Assembly: GCA_054601695.1 (NCBI GenBank)
Contig: BAAHQB010000043.1
Location: 248,001-312,000, forward strand
Length of the DNA: 64,000 nucleotides
Reading direction: 5' to 3'
Origin: Amorphochlora amoebiformis
Taxonomy: Eukaryota; Cercozoa; Chlorarachniophyceae
The notes under the pieces were generated by a model, which worked only from the letters and a program-made list of their open reading frames with translations, did no database searches and was not told the DNA's origin. This document shows, piece after piece, positions 1 through 64,000 of the stretch. Position 1 is the first letter of the stretch. Each line of letters starts with the position of its first letter. The position numbers were made by a program, and so were the translations under genes.

Positions 1-15759
<15,759 letters not shown>

Positions 15760-16404
15760 ATGTTCAAATTCCACTCATACTGACGAGTAGATCTAATGAT
15801 TTTTCAAGTTAATTAAATACATCATCACGCATATCGATTAAAATTCTAGAAAATCTAGAAAAACAAATCTAGAAATGTCCAGAGGCATGAATCGTGTATG
15901 ATAGTCATGGCACTTGTACAGTTGAACTGCATGTTACCTAGAGTCTTAGACTATATAGTTTGACGAGACTATTACCCAAAATTACATACAATTAAGCTAG
16001 ACGAATATATTCTCAAAAGAATCATTGGCTTGCTTTGAATCTTCGATTAAGTGACCCTGGACTAGACTATATAACAGTATAAATTTAACATTCTGCGCAT
16101 ATCGAGATATTCACCATTCGAATATACCCCGGAGGTTGGATTCCCTGCATAGTCAATAAGCACGGTATGTAAATTGTGTACCTAGTGGAACTAAACATGA
16201 TGAAAAATGACGCAAAATGCTCGCTCAAGCAACACACATTATCTGTCCTAGTAACAATTGCTGGGCGGGTTTCGAGTCAACTCATTAAAACCCGCTTAAC
16301 TTTACAACATCCACTCAGGCCTGCGCCGGAGGTCCACACCAGGTCTAGCTAATTGCAAGTGGGGACGATATGGTCGAGAGCGCGGAGGGGTGAATTAATA
16401 GCAT
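15760..16404. other. convergent intergenic region
   Basis: 645 bp of ordinary-complexity sequence between the stop of the 18-exon gene and the far end of the IRG-like gene on the other strand. It holds both 3' ends. I see no open frame of note and no clear poly(A) signal. Confidence 0.6.
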
Positions 16405-17174
16405 TTACGCGTCGGCATGGTAAAAGTCCTCAGTGTTAACGAGGGTATTGAAGTAGCGACGAACATGAAGCTTACGGCGGAGAGCACGGTCGACCTGGTT
16501 AGATAGAGATGGGTCAGAGTTGATTTTTTGTTTCAGATCGATACCCGGCTAGAGCTTCTGGGTTAGGGTCAGGATTACCTTGTTCTCAATACCAGCCTGC
16601 AGAATACGGTCCATGGTTCGCTTGAGTTCCGGAAGATCATACTTATCGGGTTCGCGCGACGAAACGAGGAAGATGCGATCGTCCGGGAGTCCAGTGTTCT
16701 TGCGCAGATCGTCACGGATAACCTCCATGGTCTCCTCCTCGCTCAAGCCCATATCCCACATAGCGTTCTCAATCTCGAGGTCGATCTTGGTACGGACGGC
16801 GAAGAATGGAACGTTGTTGCGGGTCATCTCATTCATCAGCGTAAGGTCCGTCTCGGTGTAGCGGCCGGCGGCGATGACAACAACTAGGTCAAAGTACTTG
16901 ATCCCCATGACGCGGATGTACGACTTGAGGGGAAACTTCGGGGTCCCGGCACCCGGGAGGTCCCAAAGACGGAAGTGCTCGGATGCATCGCACTGTAGAC
17001 CGTCCTCGAGGAGCTGGCAAGCAGCTTCGGTGAAGGTAAAGGGGGTGGCAGCCATGGTTGTCTCAACATTTCCGACCTTGGCGGCGCCCTCGTCCTTGGG
17101 GTCGATGCCTCGGATACAGTTCATAAAGGAAGATTTTCCAGTTCCGGAGCAACCGGTGACACCTATGTATTGTA

Positions 17175-17207
<33 letters not shown>

Positions 17208-17227
17208 CTACAGTCTATATACGTATA

Positions 17228-17295
<68 letters not shown>

Positions 17296-17469
17296 TATAT
17301 TTACACACACATCATGAAAGTGAATACATGTCTTTATCTGAATATGTAAGAAAATAAATATTATTTATATATACATACATACATATATTATATTTATATC
17401 ATTCTCTAAAATGAATTTGTGCTAAAACATACGTATGATAATAATGATATATATATATATATATACATC

Positions 17470-17500
<31 letters not shown>

Positions 17501-17529
17501 ACATACAATATATATATATATATATATAT

Positions 17530-17568
<39 letters not shown>

Positions 17569-17641
17569 ACATACATACATATACATATATATATATATAT
17601 ATACATATATATTATATACATACATAATATGATATACATAA

Positions 17642-17682
<41 letters not shown>

Positions 17683-17864
17683 ATAATATACAATATATTT
17701 TTAGAGTTATGAATGGATATATGGTATGTATGGTACATAAATAAATATGTATAAATACATAACATATATGAAAATGTAATATATATAATACATGTGTATA
17801 TATATATATATATATATATAATTATATATATATATATATATAAATATGTGCATTCATTTATATA

Positions 17865-17939
<75 letters not shown>

Positions 17940-18133
17940 ATATATTACATACTTATAATACATATAATATATATATATATATATATTACACACTTATAAT
18001 ACATATATATAATACATATATATATATACGTAAATACAAATATATTATATATAATATGTGTGCGTGTGTGTGCATATATATGTGTGTATGTGTTCTCTCT
18101 CTCTCTCTCTCTCTCTACATATATATATATATA

Positions 18134-18191
<58 letters not shown>

Positions 18192-18202
18192 GTATGTGTT
18201 TG

Positions 18203-18241
<39 letters not shown>

Positions 18242-18283
18242 CGTATGTGTGTGTTTTATATGCGGTATGTACACATATGTATG

Positions 18284-18348
<65 letters not shown>

Positions 18349-19443
18349 ATGTATATATAATTATGTGTATATAATATGTATAATCTGCATACCGAGGTTT
18401 GCAGTTCCCTTGTATCCGGCCTCTTTCATCCACTGGGGCATAGGGTAAGCGAGGACCTCCTCGGAGCTGAGATCGGCAGAAGATCCACGAACCTCCTCGT
18501 CGAGCTTGTGAACAGGGAAAAGAAGGAAGTCAACGGTGTCCATACCGCCGTTGAAGTGCTCTTTAGCCATCGCACGAACCGCTCGTCCATCCGGGTCACC
18601 AATGTAGCCAAAGTCACAGTTGATGCAGACGAGATCCCTCGACTGGGTCATCGACGACGCTTGCATGCAGTACTCAAGATTGGCAGGATTGGAGATATCA
18701 AGTCCGAAGACAAACAGATGCTTTCCGCTTCCAAGGTCCATGTTAGGAGCATCAGAGATGCGACCAATCAGCCAGCCAGGTCCCATGTCAATGTCCTCCA
18801 TGCGAATGTTATCGTCGATGAGAAGAACATTTCTCTCTCCTGTCCTCTCACCGTATTCTTTAAGGATATTGAGGCGCATGTAGAAGTCAGAGAAAGTCCA
18901 CCACGGCATAGGGTCGAGCTCGAACGCCATGGAGAGCAGACGAGGACCGTTGGCGGGCTCGGAAAGGATCTGTACTAGGTTCTCCGACGAGGAGCTGACG
19001 GCAGTGGAGACGTCCTCGGGCAACCCACGATAATCACGACGAACGACATCATTCCAGAATTCGGCATCCATATTGCTGAACTCCTCGACCCCTTCCCTCT
19101 CATCGACGATATCTGCGGCCTGGTTTCGCAGCCAGTAATCAGACTGCTGAGACCTCATCGCAAGACTCTGCCTCATGGATCGAGTAGCGGCGGATGCAGG
19201 CGCCTTCCGCGATGAAGAGCAGGTGCACGACGCACATGAACATGACGGACAGCAGTTGCAAGATCCCCGAGACGATCCAAGTCCGCCGAATGCGCGGCGG
19301 CTGACAACGGGTGCGACGTGACGCACGACGTTTCTCGTGGCGATGCCGACTTGAAGCTCAGGCTGGGCAGCATTCCTCTGGAAGAGGAAGATGACGGCCA
19401 CGGAGGCCGCGATCGACAGGAAGAAGACTGTTGAGGGTTTCAT
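16405..19443 (-). CDS. IRG-like (immunity-related GTPase-type) membrane-anchored GTPase
   Basis: Exon 1 is 19443-18393 and exon 2 starts at 17162. The intron is GT-AG and joins phase 1, creating [20 protein letters not shown]. The first in-frame stop is TAG at 16549-16551. An 84-nt GT-AG intron, 16578-16495, would bypass it and end at TAA 16405-16407 (574 residues instead of 554). Residues 5-21 form a signal-anchor helix. A Cys-rich run ([14 protein letters not shown]) lies near residue 62. The GTPase domain has the P-loop GCSGTGKS (354-361), [12 protein letters not shown] (G3) and TKID (G4), the IRG pattern. The region from about 130 to 340 is conserved-looking but not assigned; a faint DUF1995-like pattern is possible. 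IRG proteins act on membranes in vertebrate cell-autonomous immunity; the role in a protist is unknown. Confidence 0.85.
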
Positions 19444-19944
19444 GGGGAGTGCCTATGCGGTCCCTTTGCCGCGTGGTGGGGTGGGTTTGCGCCAGTCCGT
19501 ATATGGCATATCGTAGCTGGGTATATCCATAATAAATATGTAAATATCTACCCTGGATATGCACATATCCTATTTATATATCCTTATATATGGAATTAAA
19601 ATATCGGCTGGTTTGAGAGAAGAAATATGCCGGTCGATATATATCTACAGCGGCACGTACTTTCATTCCCGGCAGTCAGATTCGTTTGTGTTCCTTCTTT
19701 GAATATCTACCTCCTTCCTTTTCTTCAAACATTTTCGGCCTATCCACCCCCCCCCTCCCCCCCCCCTATCCCTTTACCATCCTTTTCCGCTCCCCATCTC
19801 AGATTTCCCCACAAGTTTCTCTTATTTTGCGTTCAGATCTCGGCTTCAAGCCGGTTTGATTGAATCCAGGTCGGCCGGATGATGTGTTTAGGTGTAGAAG
19901 AGGGATCCTGGGTGTGTTGGTACATGTGGATCAAGCAGGTGAGA

Positions 19945-20072
19945 CTTAAGGTGTGTTCTTGTGTATCAAGTTGCAGGCTATGTGTGTGCTTGTGGGTCAA
20001 GTTACAGGCTATGTGTGTGCTTGTGGGTCAAGTTACAGGCTGTGTGAGTTCAGGAACATGGGTGATGCAGGC

Positions 20073-20075
<3 letters not shown>
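19945..20075 (+). repeat. short minisatellite with alternating splice-like motifs
   Basis: About three tandem units containing GCTATGTGTGTGCTTGTGGG followed by TCAAGTTACAG. Each unit contains both a GTGGGTCAAG-like donor and a TTACAG/TTGCAG acceptor-like end. It follows a possible small exon ending ATCAAGCAG|GTGAGA at 19939. Confidence 0.6.
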
Positions 20076-20122
<47 letters not shown>

Positions 20123-20149
20123 ATTTTATATATATATATTATATATGTG

Positions 20150-20335
<186 letters not shown>

Positions 20336-20912
20336 TATATGTATATATATATATATATATATATACATATACATATTCATATACATACATATATACAAAT
20401 ACATATACATATGTACAACATATGAAATATTATATATATAATATATATACATATATTACATATACATATATATATATATATACATATACATACATAATAT
20501 ATACATATATACATATATAATATATATATATAATATATATATATATATAATATAAACACACATATATATATAATATATTATTATACGTCGCGCCATCTAT
20601 ACACGCCGTACGAATATACACATTGTGTTTGTGGCATATATACCTATATACATTGTGTTTGTGGCATACATACCCCCTCATGACTTTGAGACCTCCTCTT
20701 TTTCTCTCTCAGTCTTCATTCCGAACAAGAAACTTAATCTACAATTCTCTTGTTCTCTCACGATCTCCATACATACATATATGTGTATGTATATATATAT
20801 ATATATACATACATATTCACGATCTCCATACACACACACATATATATATATATATAACACATACATACATATACATATATATATATATATTATATATATA
20901 CATACATATATT

Positions 20913-20960
20913 ATGTCAAACTCCGGTTTTTAAAATAGGCACGTGTGAAACGGTTCAGGA

Positions 20961-21000
<40 letters not shown>

Positions 21001-21056
21001 CATATATTATGTCAAACTCCGGTTTTTAAAATAAACACTTGTCAAACGGTTCAGGA

Positions 21057-21120
<64 letters not shown>

Positions 21121-21170
21121 CTATGTCAAACTCCGGTTTTTTAAATAGGCACGTGTCAAACGGTTCAGGA

Positions 21171-21220
<50 letters not shown>

Positions 21221-21270
21221 CTATGTCAAACTCCGGTTTTTAAAATAGGCACGTGTCAAACGGTTCAGGA

Positions 21271-21330
<60 letters not shown>
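20913..21330 (+). repeat. acceptor-side echo array of exon 21359-21518 (4 copies)
   Basis: Four copies of TATGTCAAACTCCGGTTTTT, AAATAGGCACGTGTCAAACG and GTTCAGGACTGA, at about 20913, 21009, 21122 and 21221, each followed by (TA)n. The fifth copy, at 21332, continues into unique open sequence. One copy (21009) has AAATAAACACTTG in place of AAATAGGCACGTG, losing the AG. Confidence 0.9.
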
Positions 21331-21358
21331 CTATGTCAAACTCCGGTTTTTTAAATAG

Positions 21359-21518
21359 GCACGTGTCAAACGGTTCAGGACTGACCTCCGCTCATTTCCG
21401 CCCGATTCGTCGTCTTTCTGAGGATCAGTGTCTCTTTCTGTCTCTCTTAGTTGTCTCTGCTCATTTGCCATTAGAGGAGTTTTGTGCGGATGTTGAGAAT
21501 TTTGGTGAAATTAGCTAA
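21359..21518 (+). CDS. probable terminal exon of an unresolved + strand gene
   Basis: After a T-rich AAATAG acceptor, one frame stays open for 53 codons ([10 protein letters not shown] ... VENFGEIS) to TAA at 21516-21518. Supporting its exon status, the four preceding copies are acceptor-side echoes, the pattern that marks real exons elsewhere in this window. Upstream candidates are weak: a 19880-19939 piece ending in a GTGAGA donor and a 20713-20775 piece (SSFRTRNLIYNSLV) after a polypyrimidine acceptor. No homology is recognised. It could instead be a stand-alone ORF starting at ATG 21333. Confidence 0.4.
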
Positions 21519-21594
21519 ATTTTTGGAGTTGAGTTGAGATGTATGTATTAGTATATATATTTTATATTTATATATATATATATATACATATATT

Positions 21595-21633
<39 letters not shown>

Positions 21634-21640
21634 TTATATA

Positions 21641-21672
<32 letters not shown>

Positions 21673-21851
21673 ATATACACATATATGTATACATATGCAT
21701 GTAGATATATATATATACATATATATATATATCTAATATACATACATATGTATATATATATATATATATATATTATAATAATATATATATATGCATATAT
21801 TATATATGCATATATATATATATACTACATATATGTATATATTTACCTTTT

Positions 21852-21960
21852 AACAGTTTAACCTAAGCACCCCAACCCAACCTTTGTTGTGGTTGTTCTT
21901 GCCCTAACCCAAACCGCCCCTGAACTCGTTCGAACCCTAACCCTATTTAACCCTAACACA
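21852..21960 (+). repeat. degenerate CCCTAA-type tract
   Basis: About 100 bp with CCAACCCAACC, GCCCTAACCC and AACCCTAACCCTA, interstitial and diverged. Confidence 0.6.
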
Positions 21961-21979
21961 ACGTACCTATACTATGATA

Positions 21980-22030
<51 letters not shown>

Positions 22031-22167
22031 ATGTTATATCTAGTATATATTTATATATATATATACATAGTTAAACAGTATATACATACTATGATATTAT
22101 ATATATATATAAATAAATGTATATATATGATATATATATGTATACTGGATATATATATATATATATA

Positions 22168-22204
<37 letters not shown>

Positions 22205-22436
22205 TAGACTGGATTTTTTATCACCTTAATTATACACGCACGCATACTAGATGTGTATATCAGGATATACTATGAATCTATATCTAGATATCATGATATA
22301 TCATATTAATATGATTCATATACATATATATATATATATATATAAATATAAATATATTATATATATACACTCTAGTCGCTATGGTATAGATTCATAGTAC
22401 GTATATCATGATATACGTTAAGATATATAATTATAC

Positions 22437-22469
<33 letters not shown>

Positions 22470-22726
22470 GATCTACTCCACTATCATAAACTACATAAAC
22501 GAACAAGCTAGCTCACGTACGGTAGCCATAGTATTTATAGTATATCATGATATGTATATATATATATATATATGTTATGTATATACACATACGTCAACAC
22601 TAACCGTCACCATCTCGTGATCGATCTCTGAGAATTATCTCGATGACTTATTCTATGAACAAACAGAAAGGTTCCAGAAAGTTCCAGAAAGTTCGGCGTA
22701 TATGATTATCTATATTATAAGTATAT

Positions 22727-42016
<19,290 letters not shown>

Positions 42017-42164
42017 TTCTGTCACGCCAGCGCGTCACACATATGACCTTAATATCTAATCGTAGATATCCGGATATGATTCTTTCGATATGCTCCTGTG
42101 ACGTGTCTATGTGACATTGGTTCTGACAACAGCTTCATGTGTGACCAAGCCAAGTGACATTCTC
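42017..42164. promoter_or_regulatory. putative bidirectional promoter between MenA and PRMT genes
   Basis: Only 148 bp separate the proposed MenA start codon (42016, minus) from the PRMT start codon (42165, plus). The interval has normal complexity with TGACG/CGTCA-type motifs (GTCACGCCAGCGCGTCACAC, CTGTGACGTGTC). Its role rests on gene arrangement; no transcription start is visible. Confidence 0.45.
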
Positions 42165-56487
<14,323 letters not shown>

Positions 56488-56949
56488 TCTTGAAACTTAA
56501 TTTAAAATTGTATCCGATGATATCGATCACGTGGGAAATTTAAAGCTTTAGAATTTCAGATAAGGTAGTGTCATTACTTTCAGCTAGCCTGGTCGTAGCA
56601 CTATAGGAAAATACTATATCTAGTGTATATATATATCCGAAAGTAGATGAAGTGATCAGATTTGATCATGAGAAAAAAGCCTGGTGAGTCATGATATGCA
56701 AATATTCAAGTTTAAACATATCCAAGGCCACACGGACTTTATTGTAAAAAAGTCATAAAAATAACTCCTAGAACTCAGCACCTGTACAGCCGCTGTTAAG
56801 TATTATAATGACTTGAATTAAGCTATCCTAAGTTGAAAAGCTTCAAAGATACTACTCTAGCTCGAGACTATTCTAGACTATCGCGGCCGGTACCGCGTGA
56901 ATGACTGTGCGCATGTATTAGTATTAGGCAGTTTATGCGCACGCTAATA
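56488..56949. other. convergent intergenic region
   Basis: 462 bp of ordinary-complexity sequence between the PRMT stop and the patatin-gene stop. It includes interleaved inverted repeats at about 56908-56953 (GTGCGCAT with ATGCGCAC; TAGTATTAG with CTAATACTA). I see no gene. Confidence 0.6.
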
Positions 56950-63488
<6,539 letters not shown>

Positions 63489-63729
63489 CGTCGGAACGGC
63501 CTCGTGCCTGTCGAATGGCTGACGAGGTGCGACAATAGGTAATGTCACGCGAGGATATCGTCATATCAATGGCGGATATGTGCTATATTGCATATTAGAT
63601 ATACAAGATTTGCAGTAGTCTTTTGACTTTTTTCTGGGAGAATATGCCTTTCAGGTAAAACCTCCCTAAAAATATAAGTTAAAAAATGGGACACAGGTGA
63701 GGGCCTTGAGGCAGCCGAAAACAAGCGCG
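63489..63729. promoter_or_regulatory. putative bidirectional promoter region
   Basis: 241 bp between the proposed patatin start codon (63488, minus) and the start codon at 63730 (plus). Ordinary complexity, no (TA)n. Some of it may be 5' UTR or an upstream patatin exon, since one minus-strand frame stays open to about 63548. Confidence 0.4.
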
Positions 63730-64000
63730 ATGGCGGATCCAGGCGCTTCCAACCCCTACCGCGTCCGCGCCAATACCTCGGACACCATCGATCCATCATT
63801 CACCGTGTCCCCATCTATTGAGTTGAAGGTCGATTCGCCCTATGAGGTTCGGCGCGACCTGTCCCGAAACTCCAGTGAGTACGACGAGGCACAGAATTCC
63901 AAAAGTCGTTCCGACCGAGCTGACCGAGCTGACCAAGCTGCACGACCCCCGCCGAAAAAAGTTGAAAGGAAGAAGCCCACGATTGTGCCTCCCGGGTCCC
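63730..64000 (+). CDS. first exon of an unidentified gene, truncated by window end
   Basis: ATG at 63730 opens a frame of 90 codons running to the window end: MADPGASNPYRVRAN ... KKPTIVPPGS. It is hydrophilic, rich in Ser, Asp, Arg and Pro, with a DRADRADQ repeat and a basic PPPKKVERKK patch, suggesting a disordered N-terminus. Codon use is more GC-rich than the neighbouring exons. No family is recognised. It is divergent from the patatin gene. Confidence 0.6.
   Translation, partial: MADPGASNPYRVRANTSDTIDPSFTVSPSIELKVDSPYEVRRDLSRNSSEYDEAQNSKSRSDRADRADQAARPPPKKVERKKPTIVPPGS

Noticed and set aside
19627-19863. 78-codon + strand open frame starting MPVDIYLQRHVL
   Set aside because: Pro/Phe-rich translation of a polypyrimidine stretch upstream of the IRG-like gene; no splice or homology support.

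Overview
This is 64 kb of nuclear DNA from a eukaryote with very intron-rich genes. Coding exons are small, mostly 25-150 bp, and lie as islands in long (TA)n tracts. Every intron I modelled has GT-AG ends. Exon models were built by hand: splice sites were chosen so that the reading phase closes across every junction, and the four spliced genes whose 3' ends lie in the window total exact multiples of three up to a stop codon. A MenA-type prenyltransferase suggests a lineage that makes, or once made, a naphthoquinone (plastid-bearing or plastid-derived protist). An IRG-like GTPase and TTAGGG/CCCTAA-type repeats are also present. I cannot name the species.

Layout. (1) 405-15759, + strand: 18 exons of a 5'-truncated, low-complexity and coiled-coil protein that I do not recognise. 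(2) 16405-19443, - strand: an IRG-like GTPase with an N-terminal membrane anchor. (3) About 19.6-21.5 kb, + strand: a poorly resolved gene with one likely terminal exon. (4) 22727-42016, - strand: MenA/UbiA prenyltransferase, 15 exons over 19.3 kb for only 455 residues. (5) 42165-56487, + strand: protein arginine methyltransferase, 19 exons, divergent from MenA across 148 bp. (6) 56950-63488, - strand: patatin-like (ATG-lipase-type) phospholipase, 11 exons. (7) 63730 to the window end, + strand: first exon of a further gene, divergent from the patatin gene. I see no functional link between these genes.

The main unusual signal is in the introns. Around about 20 exons, on both strands and in all four spliced TA-rich genes, one exon edge (splice site plus about 15-70 nt of exon) is repeated one to about 22 times as partial copies separated by (TA)n. 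These 'echoes' follow a polarity rule. Acceptor-side echoes lie upstream of the one complete exon, and donor-side echoes lie downstream, so each array supplies many decoy splice sites while one full exon survives. A second signal is that telomere-type repeats begin within about 2-10 nt after a 5' splice site at six places in five different genes. Long polypurine/polypyrimidine tracts, a 156-bp (GC)n run and two copies of a roughly 400-bp tRNA-like dispersed element make up most of the rest.
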